A model generated the notes under the pieces. That model worked only from the letters and a program-made list of their open reading frames with translations. It searched no databases and was not told the origin of the DNA. Below are positions 1 through 10,334 of a stretch of DNA of 64,000 bases, piece after piece (the first letter of the stretch is position 1; each line of letters begins with the position of its first letter). A program made the position numbers and the translations under genes. The stretch comes from Pyrus communis (Eukaryota > Streptophyta > Magnoliopsida > Rosales > Rosaceae), in the NCBI RefSeq assembly GCF_963583255.1, contig NC_084816.1:12573100-12637099 (forward strand), written 5' to 3'.

Positions 1-208
1 CCCAGATCTGATATATGGGGGAAACTCCATCGATTATCAGGGTCGACGCTATGCGGGGCATCACAGTCGCAGTACGATTGGTTGGGGGAAATCTCCATAG
101 GGGTAGAGGGATTTGGTTGAGGAAAATGAGTTAACTTTCAATGAAAACACCCATTGTTGGAATCAAATTTGTGCACAACTATGAGTAGTAGAGGCATAAA
201 TCCAAATA
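1..208. other. Unassigned sequence at window edge
   Basis: No coding, RNA or transposon signature was recognised here. The sequence has mixed composition and runs off the window edge, so it may be the end of a larger repeat. Confidence 0.3.
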
Positions 209-326
209 AGTTGTAAAATAGCAAACAATCGTAAGCAAGCCTAAGGCCGGCCCTCGGTGGCACTGGAGGGGGGGCGGGGGGCGCTGTAAAATAGCAAACA
301 ATCGTAAGCAAGCCTAAGGCCGGCCC
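209..326. repeat. GC-rich direct duplication of about 43 bp
   Basis: A block starting TGTAAAATAGCAAACAATCG and ending in AAGGCCGGCCC occurs twice, at about 213-254 and 284-325. The copies are separated by a G-rich spacer, and a similar G-rich stretch follows the second copy. This local tandem duplication explains the proline-rich minus-strand reading frame across it, which is not a gene. Confidence 0.7.
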
Positions 327-1224
327 CGGCGGCGGCCGGGGGGGTGTGGGGGTGGAAGGTTTGTTGGCCAAAGGCTATTTGACGGTCACGGGTAAACAGT
401 TATATTCGTAACCGTTTATTTGTTTAAATGGTTACCCATAACAATAACTGTGAGTTTTAAATGGGCAGGTAATTGCGGTTACTCATACCCGTGGGTATTT
501 TGTCTATCCCTAACGTTAATGGATACTTAATTAATAATTCAATCATCTATAACCACATCAATTGGTTTCAAAATTTGGTCTCCCTACCGCCCCTTCCCAC
601 ATCGGAAATCAAGCCCAAGACCAACGGTTCCGCCCCTCTTGTCCCATCTAGTTTTCTGGGTTTTCCTACGCGCAGACTCTCTCTCTCTCTCTCTCTCTCT
701 CTTTTCAAAATACCTAGGCTTTGCGTTTTGCAGCTTTTGAAAAGTAACGAAGAAGGAGAGAGAAAGGAAGAAGAGAGACTTTCTCTCGCCCATCCCACCC
801 CACATGCCGTTTCAAAGTTACCCACTTTGATTTGTTTTTTCAACTATTGTACCCAATCAGTTTGGGCCACATAACTAGCTATTTAATGTGCTGATTATAT
901 TGAGATTTGTTTTGTTTTTTAATTTTTGTTTGATTAATTTGCCCACTTTGTCAATATTTTTTTAGCCACTTTTTTGGCATTATTATTTATCTTCAAATTT
1001 ACTATAAATTCATACGAACTTTAAAAAATATGTTGTAAAGTGTTACGAACTTGTAGTCATTTGAATTTTTATCTTCTATTGTCAAATACCACAAAGTAAT
1101 AAAGAAAATTTGTCAATATTTTTATATATTATATGTTTTATAGTCAATGTTTTTAGATATTATATGCTATACAATAAATAGAAACTTATTTGTACAATAT
1201 ATAATAAATTTATTTAAATTCGCC
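327..1224. other. Intergenic, AT-rich, with a (CT)n microsatellite
   Basis: A CT dinucleotide run lies at about 678-703, followed by GA-rich sequence at 750-785. This resembles a plant 5'-UTR or promoter fragment, but no homologous coding exon follows. The rest is AT-rich without recognisable genes. Confidence 0.4.
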
Positions 1225-1229
1225 TAGTC
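1225..1229. repeat. Target-site duplication TAGTC (left)
   Basis: This matches TAGTC at 3433-3437 exactly and directly abuts the TG terminus of the solo LTR. Confidence 0.85.
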
Positions 1230-1800
1230 TGACACACCCCGACCAGAGTCCAAACGTGTTGGCCGTTACGTAAGAGTGACGTAGCCAAGTGCGTAACAGA
1301 AGTGATACTAATAAAAGAAATGTGAATAATTAAAAACCAAAACTAAACTTATTTAACTACAAATACTATGTCAGTGTGTGAAAGTGATCAAATATAAGAT
1401 ACATGCATATCAGAGGATAGGTAAAATGAAAGTGCAGTCGAACTAACTAAGTACTAATTATACAAACAGGGAGAAGATCCCTACTTTTATTTATGGAAAC
1501 GTCAGAACCGTCGTGTAGTCCTCGTGAGCCACCAAAGATGACCAGCTACCTAGAACCTGGAGGGGCGCAAAACAGAACGGTGAGTGGGCAAAAAGAAAGC
1601 TTTAGAAAAACACATTTATCTTTATGAACATAATAAACCCTCTTCATAAAACCCGTATAATTTCCAGGAAATAGTAATATGCACGTATATAAAAACAATG
1701 TTCAAGAGCAGTGAAAACAAAATTATGCCATGTCATAACGTTCAGCACTAAAATATGTAAGCCATGTGAAAAGTCAATATAAATTAGCATGCTAGCTAGA

Positions 1801-1994
1801 GTCACCTAACGTGACCTATACGACTGGACCTATAGCTCATCAACATATGTCTGCACACGAGTCGGAGTCACCTAATGTGACCTGTACGACAGTGGGTGTA
1901 AATAAGTACGCTCAAGTGCTACGATCACTTGAAAGCTGTGCGATAGATCGCGGGTCACCTACGAGTCGGAACCACCTATTATGGTTTGTACGAC
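1801..1994 (+). repeat. Triplicated stem-loop module in solo LTR 1
   Basis: Three modules lie at about 1801-1833, 1861-1890 and 1965-1994. Each has a 5-bp stem around a CTANN loop, followed by GTACGAC or ATACGAC. The first two use GTCAC/GTGAC. The third uses ACCAC/ATGGT. The two later modules also start with GTCG, which can pair with the terminal CGAC. Corresponding modules lie at 43965-44184 in the second solo LTR. Confidence 0.7.
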
Positions 1995-2318
1995 AGGCTA
2001 GCACCAAAACTTGGATCCACGGTGAACGTGTGGTGCGGGAGGTGAACAATCACGTGAAAGTTGTGCCCTGGCCTTGGACGGGAGCACTAACACCGGGTTG
2101 CATCATAATAAGTTCTAAATGCATAAATGCATAGCAATTTGCAATGCAAAAAGACCAATCACATGCTAACTCACCTGAAGCTTACCTGAGTCTCCTCAAC
2201 ATCAAATAGTATAATTCACAATTCATACTAATGCAACAATATAGTAATAAGCTGAATAGACGTGGCATACAAGGCATAAATTCATTTAAAAATGTTTTTT
2301 GAAAATCGTAAAGCATAC

Positions 2319-2351
2319 ATATATAGATATATATATATATATATATATATA
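2319..2351. repeat. (AT)n microsatellite
   Basis: An AT dinucleotide run lies inside solo LTR 1. It creates a spurious Ile/Tyr-repeat reading frame. Confidence 0.8.
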
Positions 2352-3788
2352 GAAAACAAATGCCCATTCACTGACAAGTAGTAGGATCGTAGCCCCCTAG
2401 CCTCGCTTGTCCATGCTCGTCCTCGGGGTACGTCTCACCTATATGCGATACAACTATTTTAATGTTAATTCGATAGCACATAAATAAAGCCTAGGACTAA
2501 ATCCTCATACGTTGCCCAAATGAGATGTTTGAATATACCAACGTGATTTACTCGACCACACGAACACCCCCATATTTTTAGAAAAAATTTTGGATGTCGG
2601 ACGGGCCCTTATGCGCTGGCCACGCGCAGGCACATGCCTGGCACACGGGATGGAAACCCTAACGGCGTTAGGAATATTCCGTCAAAATAGGCGGAATATT
2701 CCGTTAAACGGCGTTACCTAATACCGTTAGAATATTCTGTTAAAGTTAACGGAATATACCTTCTTCTTCTCTAGTCACTTGCCGATCTCCACCGTCTGCA
2801 CTTGCCGGTTTTTGGAAAAATTTCAAATGCTTATATCTACTTCATTTCTTAACCAAAATCCATGAAATTTATATGGATTTGAAGGTCTTAAGGAGTAGAA
2901 CATGTTTGTACCTATTAGAAGTCCAAAATCCAACGAAAAATGGTCGGAAAATCCCTCGACAGCTCCGGCCAAAACTGGAGTTCCTCGAAACCGTGTGATC
3001 CGACATCAACGCAATCTTAAACCTACTCTAGAGTTCTAGGGAAGTTGCGTGGGAACCTTTCCAAGTCCTAAAACCTCTTAATCTTATTGGGATCACGTCG
3101 GAGAAACTTTGCTCCTCCTCGGATCTCACGAGTTAACGGGTTACAACTCACCAACTCGAAAACCAAGGGTACCACTAGGTTCATGAAGTTGAAAGGATAG
3201 TGATGGTGGTGATTTCCAGTTCGATCCGTGTTGTTTTTTACGTTATGCTTTTCATTCAAGTCTAACTCGCGTCATCGTACCCATGACATTGGGTACGATT
3301 GAATTATGACGACATAAATAATAATTTAGAACTGCATATGTACATCCACGTCACTTAGCCAACGAGGGCATATTCGTCATTTCACACATTCGGGGAGAAA
3401 ATATATATAATAATTTGGGACGGATCGTCACATAGTCTGCCTAGGTCAAGCCATGTTCAATTCCTACTTCTAATATTTCGGTTAGTGCAAATTCTCCTAC
3501 AAATATTTTGGGTAGTTCACATAATCTTTATGCAAACCCTAGACTTAGGCCTCGAATCAATATCCACATTTTTTCAGGACCTTAAACCTTTTAAAATTCG
3601 CCTCTCCTCCTCACAATTCCTGGCTTTGATACTGACCCTAAGTGGAATAGCATCTCCTATCAATTGCATTTTTCTACTTTCAACAAAGGATAATGTTAGG
3701 GAGACCAAATTTTTTAAACTAAATGATGTGACTATTGATTATTGAGTTATTACTTAAGCGCTGATTAACGTGATTATTTCTTATTGAT

Positions 3789-4593
3789 TGTTAGAAATTT
3801 AATAATTTAAATATTAGTATTATTAATATTTAAAATATTAAATATTCAAGTGAATGAAAATTAAAATAAAATAAAAAATGGTCATGGAAAGGTTTGACCG
3901 GTAGATTTTCAAGGATTGTGTATGTCTTTTTAATTTTATTTTATTATGAAAATGGTCTTGGAAAGTTTTGACCTGTAGCTTTTCCCAAGAGGTTATGCAT
4001 GTTTAGGAAAAGCAGATGCAACTTTTGGAGCTTTTGGAAACAGATGCACCTTTGCTCAAAGGTTGCATCTTTTTCTTTTGGAAAAGCAGACAAATTGTTT
4101 AGGTGGCAGATTTCCAAAGGTTGCATCCTTTCTACCTTGGAAACAGACGCATCTTTTGTGCAGACGGAACCTTTGTCCTTTGGGAGCAGACGCATCCTTC
4201 AAAAATGGGGCATGTCAATGCCTATAAATAGACTACCAAGTCAAGTATTTTAGATATAATTTTGCATCCAGAAATCATATAGAAATTAGAGTAGTTTAGT
4301 GTTCAATAAAGAGAGAGTTTTAAACACTTTTGGTTTGTTGTTCTTTGTGGATTGGAGTGCTACTTCCGCGAAGAGAAAGATCGTTGTATCTTGGGAGACA
4401 TTTGTCAACGCAAACCTTGAGGCACCACTGAGGGGCAATCTTGTCTTAAGGCTATAGAATCAAATTCTAGCCTCGATCTCTGAAGGTTCCTCTATTCCTT
4501 ATTTTTCTTGCATTTATACAGATTCTATTGTGTGTTATTTAATAGTTTATAATAAAATATATATATAGCAGTTTTTCCATAGCTTTTCCAACA
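3789..4593 (+). repeat. 5' LTR of copia element 1
   Basis: This 805-bp repeat starts TGTTAGAAATTT and ends TTTTCCAACA. It is about 97% identical by eye to 9465-10264. TATAAATA at 4223-4230 is a good core promoter candidate, and CAATAAAGAG near 4300 is a possible polyadenylation signal. U3 carries repeated GATGCA / TTGCATC / GACGCATC motifs (about 4011-4198). TSD TTGAT lies at 3784-3788. Confidence 0.92.
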
Positions 4594-4935
4594 ACTTAAG
4601 ACAAGAAATATGTTTATTTGCTATATGTTGGTTACAATAGTGCTGCAGATATATTTTAATTGACTATTCGAAGACATATATATTGTGTTGTGCATTTGCA
4701 TTAAAGTACTGATTGGTATTTGCATTTTATATATGAAGCATGATTTATGATTCATGATTATAATAGTAATTTCTGTGCATGCTCATAAATTGATTATATT
4801 TTATTAGCCAAGTTTAATTAAATAATCTTGTGGGTTACGATATTAAGAAATTAACGTTTGGTTGTTTCCTAAATACTTTGTTGTTTTACTTTAATTATAA
4901 TATATTGAATTGTGTGATTTTCTCTCTTAAGGGAA

Positions 4936-6009
4936 ATGGATGATACTAGTAATTCTTCTAGTAAATTGGGCAACACATCAGTTGCGAGTGTTATGCCCGT
5001 GGTGATCCCATCTTCCACCAATCATGGTGAGAAGCCTGAGAAGTTCAATGGGACAGACTTCAAGAAATGGCAACAGAAAATGTTATTTTACCTCACCACT
5101 CTGAACTTGGCAAAGTTTCTGACAGAAGATGCGCCTGTGTCTGGAATTACCGTAGAAGAAGTGGTTGTAGTAGATGCATGGAACCATTCTGATTTTCTTT
5201 GCAAGAATTTCATCCTTAATGCATTAGATAATGCACTATACAATGTGTATAGTCCAATTAAAAGTGCAAAAGCCTTATGGAACTCTCTTGACAAGAAATA
5301 TAAGACTAAAGATGCTGGCATGAAGAAATTCGTGGTCGGTCGATTTCTTGACTACAAGATGATAGACTCCAAGAAGGTTATCAATCAAGTCCAAGAAATA
5401 CATGTTGAAGGGATGTCGCTAAGTGAGACCTTTCAAGTGGCTGCAGTAATTGAAAAATTACCTCCTGCTTGGAAAGATTTCAAAAATTATCTCAAGCATA
5501 AGCGCAAAGAGATAGGACTTGAGGATTTAATTGTAAGATTAAGGATTGAGGAGGATAATCGTTGCTTTGAAAAGAAGTCTAACAGTCAACTTATGCAAGC
5601 CAAGGCACACATTGTGGAGGGTGGGCCAAAGAATAACAAAAAAAGGAAGCACTCTGGTGAAAGTTCAAGCCAAGGGAATTTTAAGAAGTTCAAAGGCAAG
5701 TGTTTTGTTTGCAACAAGACAGGACATCGTGCTAGCGAATGTCGAAACCGCAAAGGTCAAGAAAATTCCAAAAAGAAGAGTAATGAAGTACACATAACCG
5801 AGGAAGAGAGGCTGTCCAAAGAGATCTTTGACATAAATCTTGCGGCTGTGGTATTTGAAGTCAACATGGTGGGAAACACTAAGGAATGGTGGGTTAACAC
5901 TGGGGCTACTTGCCACATATGCTCTGATAGAAAAATGTTTACCACCTATCAAGAAGTTACTCATGGAGAGCAACTTTTTATGGGGAATTCTTCTACATCC
6001 AAGGTTTGA
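4936..6009 (+). pseudogene. Copia 1 gag, zinc knuckle and protease start
   Basis: Codes for gag and the start of the polyprotein. The gag region includes the motif [17 protein letters not shown] (about residues 38-54), typical of copia gag (UBN2-type) proteins that package element RNA. A CCHC zinc knuckle, [14 protein letters not shown], is encoded at 5701-5742. The protease motif reads W-W-V-N-T-G-A-T. The catalytic Asp of the usual D-S/T-G triad is Asn here (AAC at 5896-5898), so the protease should be inactive. Frame ends at TGA 6007-6009, but the same frame resumes at once downstream, so this is a nonsense mutation, probably CGA to TGA. Confidence 0.92.
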
Positions 6010-7053
6010 GGCCTAGGAAAGGTAATTCTAAAGATGACTTATGGAAAGGAAGTCACTCTTAACGATGTGCTTCATGTGCCTAATATCAGAAAGAACTTAG
6101 TCTCCGGACCATTATTGAGCAAAAATGGTTTTCGTTTGGTTTTTGAGTCTGATAAGTTTGTACTAACAAAGAGTGGAATGTATGTTGGGAAAGGATATCT
6201 TAGTGATGGTCTTTTCAAAATGAATGTAATGACTGTTGTACCCAAAATTATCAATAAAGTTAATTCTTCTGCTTATATTGTGGAATCACCAAATATATGG
6301 CATGGGAGGTTAGGACGTGTGAATTATGATACTATTTGTAGGCTAATTAACATGGACCTATTACCTAAGTTTCATATTGATATAAGTCATAAATGTGAAA
6401 CTTGTGTGGAAGCAAAGTCAACTAAAGCACATTTTCACTCTGTTGAAAGAAGTACGAAACCTCTAGAATTAATTCATAGTGATATTTGTGATCTAAAGTT
6501 TGTGCAAACTAGAGGAGGCAAGAAATATTTTATTACTTTCATAGACAATTGCATAAGGTACTGCTATGTGTATTTGCTAAGAAGCAAAGATGAAGCCTTA
6601 GAAGTGTTCACAAATTATAAGAACGAAGTTGAGAATCAACTTAGCAAAAAGATAAAGGCTATAAGAAGCGATAGGGGAGGTGAATATGTTGCACCCTTTT
6701 CTGAATTTTGTACTCAGCATGGGATTATTCACCAAACTACTGCTCTTTATTCACCTCAACGAAACGGAGTTGCTGAACGCAAAAATCGTACATTGAAAGA
6801 AACGATGAATGCTATGTTGATAAGTTCTGGGGCGACCCAGAATTTGTGGGGAGAAGCATTGCTTTCTGCAAACCACATTCTCAATAAATTACTTCACAAG
6901 AAGTTAGATAAGACACCTTATGAATTATGGAAAGGCATAAAGCCTTCTTATAAATTTCTCAAAGTTTGGGGGTGTCTAGCTAAGGCAATGGTCCTTAATC
7001 CTAAGAAGATTAAAATAGGACCTAAAACCACTCATTGGTTATGCCATAAATAG
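6010..7053 (+). pseudogene. Copia 1 GAG-pre-integrase and integrase
   Basis: Continues in the frame of the gag segment after the nonsense codon. It carries the pre-integrase zinc region, with H at 6301, but the second His of the HHCC motif is Arg (CGT at 6316-6318). The D-D-E integrase core is present: [15 protein letters not shown] and [10 protein letters not shown]. Integrase inserts the cDNA into the genome. A frameshift near 7030 moves the integrase C-terminus into another frame, which runs to the TGA at 7247-7249. Confidence 0.92.
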
Positions 7054-7329
7054 TAGTGCATATTGGTGTCTTGTACATAAATCGGATAATCCCGAAATAC
7101 ATGTTAATACAATAATTGAATCAAGGAATGCTACATTCTTTGAAAATGTATTTGCATGGAAAATTGCACAAGAACAAAGTTCTTTGAAAAGAACTTATGA
7201 TGACTTTAATAGCAATCATAAAGAAAGTAATGATAATTCTATTGACTGAGAACATGTACAAGAAATTGAACCAAGACGTAGTAAGAGGGCTAAGATATCA
7301 ACGTCTTTTGGACTTGATTTTCTTACTTA

Positions 7330-8880
7330 TTAGAAAATGAGCCTCAAACGTATAAGGAAGCTATATCCTCTCCAGAAGCTTCATTTTGGAAAGAGGCTAT
7401 TAATGCTGAAATTGAATCCATCATGCAAAATCATACATGGGAATTGGTGGATCTTCCTCCTGGAAATAAACCTTTAGGTTATAAATGGATTTTCAAAAGG
7501 AAGATGAAAGCAGATGGATCTATTGACAAGTACAAGGCAAGACTTGTCGCCAAAGGTTATAAGCAAAGAGAAGGCTTAGACTATTTTGATACATATTCGC
7601 CAGTCACGAGGATAACATCCATCTGTATGTGGATTGCTATTACAGCAATTCATAATCTTGAGATTCATCAAATGTATGTCAAGACTGCTTTTCTAAATGG
7701 TGATTTGGACGATGAAATTTATATGGAACAACCTAAAGGTTTCATAGTGCATGGCCAAGAAAGAAAGGTATGTAGACTTGTTAAATCACTTTATGGTTTA
7801 AAACAAGCACCTAAGCAATGGCACCATAAGTTTGACACTACAATGTTGTCAAATGGATTAAAAATAAATGAGTGTGACAAATGTGTTTACACTAAAAGCA
7901 CACAAGAGGGATATGTCATTGTGTGTCTATATGTCGATGATATGCTAATTATTGGTAGTAATCATGAGATTATTAAATCTACCAAAAGAATGTTGGCTAG
8001 TAAGTTTGATATGAAAGATATGGGAGTTGCAGATGTTATACTAGGAATCAAGATTTCTAGAACGTTTGAAGGACTAATTTTATCTCAATCACATTATATT
8101 GAGAAAATACATACAAAATTTAGTAATTATGTAAGTAGTCCTGCAAAAACACCATATGATGTCAATTTGCATTTATCAAAGAATATTGGTCAATGTATAT
8201 CTCAAAGTGAATATGCACGAATAATTGGTAGTCTAATGTACATTACAAATTGTACACGTCCTGACATTGCATATTCAGTTAACAGATTGAGTAGATATAC
8301 GAGTAATCCTGGAAAGGATCATTGGAAGGCAATTGCAAGGGTTCTTGGTTATTTGAAATTTACGCAGAACTATGGATTGCACTTCACACGATATCCAGCA
8401 GTACTTGAAGGCTATTGTGATGCTAACTGAATATCTGATACACAAGACTCAAAGTCCATGAGTGGATATGTTTTTACTTTGGGAGGCGGAGCCATTTCAT
8501 GGAAATCCTCTAAACAAACATGTATAGCTAGATCCACTATGGAATTTGAGTTCATTGCTTTAGACAAAGTAGGGGAAGAAGCTGAATGGCTTCGTAATTT
8601 CTTAGAGGATATTCCTAATTGGTTGAAGCCGGTGCCCGCCATATGTATACATTGTGATAGCCAATAAGCGATTGGAAGGGTACAAAATCATATGCATAAA
8701 GGTAAGTCCCCACACATACGTCGTAGACATAATACCGTTAGGCAACTTCTCTCAAGTGGTATAATTACCATTGATTACATAAGGTCAAAAGAAAATATAG
8801 CGGATCCGTTTACTAAAGGTTTGATTAGAGAGCAAGTTTATAAATCATCGAGGGGAATGAGTTTAAAGCCTATGTCTTAA
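7330..8880 (+). pseudogene. Copia 1 reverse transcriptase and RNase H
   Basis: Reverse transcriptase motifs are clear: [44 protein letters not shown] and the catalytic Y-V-D-D at 7930-7941. RNase H follows, with [19 protein letters not shown] and HCDSQ, ending in the usual conserved KSSRGMSLKP tail. Two in-frame stops interrupt RNase H: TGA at 8428-8430, where Trp is expected, and TAA at 8665-8667. A frameshift near 7330 separates this part from the integrase tail. Confidence 0.93.
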
Positions 8881-9464
8881 GAATCACCATAATGGCAACC
8901 CAATCTAGCTAATTGGAGATCCCAAGATCTAGGTTCAAAGGGACAACCGAATTGTGGATGATTCAGTGGGAGCACTGCGGAGATAATCTCCTACCCATGT
9001 CCTATGATGAAACAGTGCTATCTGCAGCGTGTTTAGGATAAGTTTTGCTTTTAATGATTCCTATACTTGGAAATAACAAGTGGGGTATTGTGTAGGATAC
9101 TTTTAATGGGATATCACCTACATGAGTGTGAAAAGTGGCCGTTTCTATGAGAATTATAAGGCTAAATTCTCTAAAGCACTCAGGATTATCGGGAATTGTT
9201 CAGGGCCAAAATGAACACAACCGTAGAATCATATGTGTTCGGAGGAATACCGTGTGAATATTATTGTCTTGGTTTACATCAACGGCTGAGCAGTTCAAGA
9301 CATCGTGTTCACTGATTAGCTAGTAAATCCGATAATATTTCACTAAGGAAGGTTCAAAGCCAAAAGCTACCTTTCCTCATACGGTATTTGTCCAATTAAA
9401 CTCTCTCTAAGTGTTTGCATCTTCATTTGCATTAAATTTTATTAATTTTCATTCATGTGGGGAT

Positions 9465-10264
9465 TGTTAGAAATTTAATAATTTAAATATTAGTATTATT
9501 AATATTTAAAATATTAAATATTCAAGTGAATGAAAATTAAAATAAAATAAAAAATGGTCATGGAAAGGTTTGACCGGAAGATTTTCAAGGATTGTGTATG
9601 TCTTTTTAATTTTATTTTATTATGAAAACGGTCTTGGAAAGTTTTGACCTGCAAGTTTTCCTAAGAGGTTATGTATGTTTAGGAAAAGCAGATGCAACTT
9701 TTGAAGCTTTTGGAAACAGATGCACCTTTGCTCAAAGGTTGCATCTTTTTCTTTTGGAAAAGCAAACAAATTGTTTCGGTGGCAGATTTCCAAAGGTTGC
9801 ATCCTTTCTGCCTTGGAAACAGACGCATCTTTTGTGCAGACGGAACCTTTGTCCTTTGGGAACAGACGCATCCTTTGAAAATGGGGCATGTCAATGCCTA
9901 TAAATAGACTACCAAGTCAAGCATTTTAGATATAATTTTGCATCCAGAAATCATATAGAAATTAGATAGTTTAGTGTTCAATAAAGAGAGAGTTTTAAAC
10001 ACTTTTGGTTCGTTGTTCTTTGTGGATTGGAGTGCTACTTCCGCGAAGAGAAAGATCGTTGTATTCTGAGAGACATTTGTCAACGCAAACCTTGAGCCAC
10101 CACTGAGGGGAAATCTTGTCTTAAGGCTATAGAATCAAATTCTAGACTCGATCTCTTAAGGTTCCTCTATTTCTTATTTTTCTTGCATTTATAGAGATTC
10201 TATTGTGTGTTATTTAATAGTTTATAATAAAATATATAGCAGTTTTTCCATAGCTTTTCCAACA
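9465..10264 (+). repeat. 3' LTR of copia element 1
   Basis: This 800-bp copy of 3789-4593 has the TATA box at 9899-9906. Differences include a 4-bp shorter AT run near the 3' end and scattered, mostly transition, substitutions. It is followed by the TTGAT target duplication at 10265-10269. Confidence 0.92.
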
Positions 10265-10334
10265 TTGATGATACATCATTTAGTTTGCAAATTTGATTTA
10301 AAATTTTGGTCTCTCTAACATTATCCTTCAACAA

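Larger units (their letters stand above)
1230..3432 (+). mobile_element. Solo LTR, gypsy-like family, copy 1
   Basis: A 2,203-bp element begins TGACACACCCCGACC and ends GGATCGTCACA, giving TG...CA termini. It is flanked by the 5-bp duplication TAGTC (1225-1229 and 3433-3437). It shares blocks along its whole length with 43419-45557. No gag or pol, primer-binding site or second LTR is present, so it is best read as a solo LTR left by LTR-LTR recombination. The internal region at 1801-1994 holds three stem-loop modules. Gypsy affiliation is inferred from LTR length and style, not from coding sequence. A large non-coding element is the alternative. Confidence 0.82.
3789..10264 (+). mobile_element. 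Ty1/copia LTR retrotransposon 1, structurally complete but inactive
   Basis: This 6,476-bp element has two LTRs (805 and 800 bp) and a perfect TTGAT target duplication (3784-3788 and 10265-10269). A purine-rich tract GTGGGGAT (9457-9464) lies just before the 3' LTR. Gag, protease, integrase, reverse transcriptase and RNase H follow in copia order. The reading frame is broken by stops at 6007, 7247, 8428 and 8665 and by frameshifts near 7030 and 7330, so it is dead in cis. No clear initiator-Met primer-binding site follows the 5' LTR. The low LTR divergence indicates a fairly recent insertion, later than the MITE it sits in. Confidence 0.95.
3687..10326. mobile_element. Small hAT-like MITE interrupted by a copia element
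   Basis: The left part (3687-3788) begins AGGATAATGTTAGGGAGACC. The right part (10270-10326) ends in the inverted complement, GGTCTCTCTAACATTATCC. The 8-bp direct repeat TTCAACAA flanks it at 3679-3686 and 10327-10334, as expected for hAT-class insertion. With the copia element and its target duplication removed, the MITE is only about 160 bp. It must predate the copia insertion. The family name is not assigned. Confidence 0.75.

Noticed and set aside
138..371. Proline-rich minus-strand open frame
   Set aside because: It is produced by two copies of a GC-rich repeat and has no domain or codon signature.
473..874. 133-codon frame over a CT microsatellite
   Set aside because: The Ser-Leu repeat comes from (CT)n. 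All three frames of both strands are open there.
1811..2134. 107-codon frame in solo LTR 1
   Set aside because: It lies over the stem-loop repeats of an LTR. The homologous frame in solo LTR 2 is not conserved in length.
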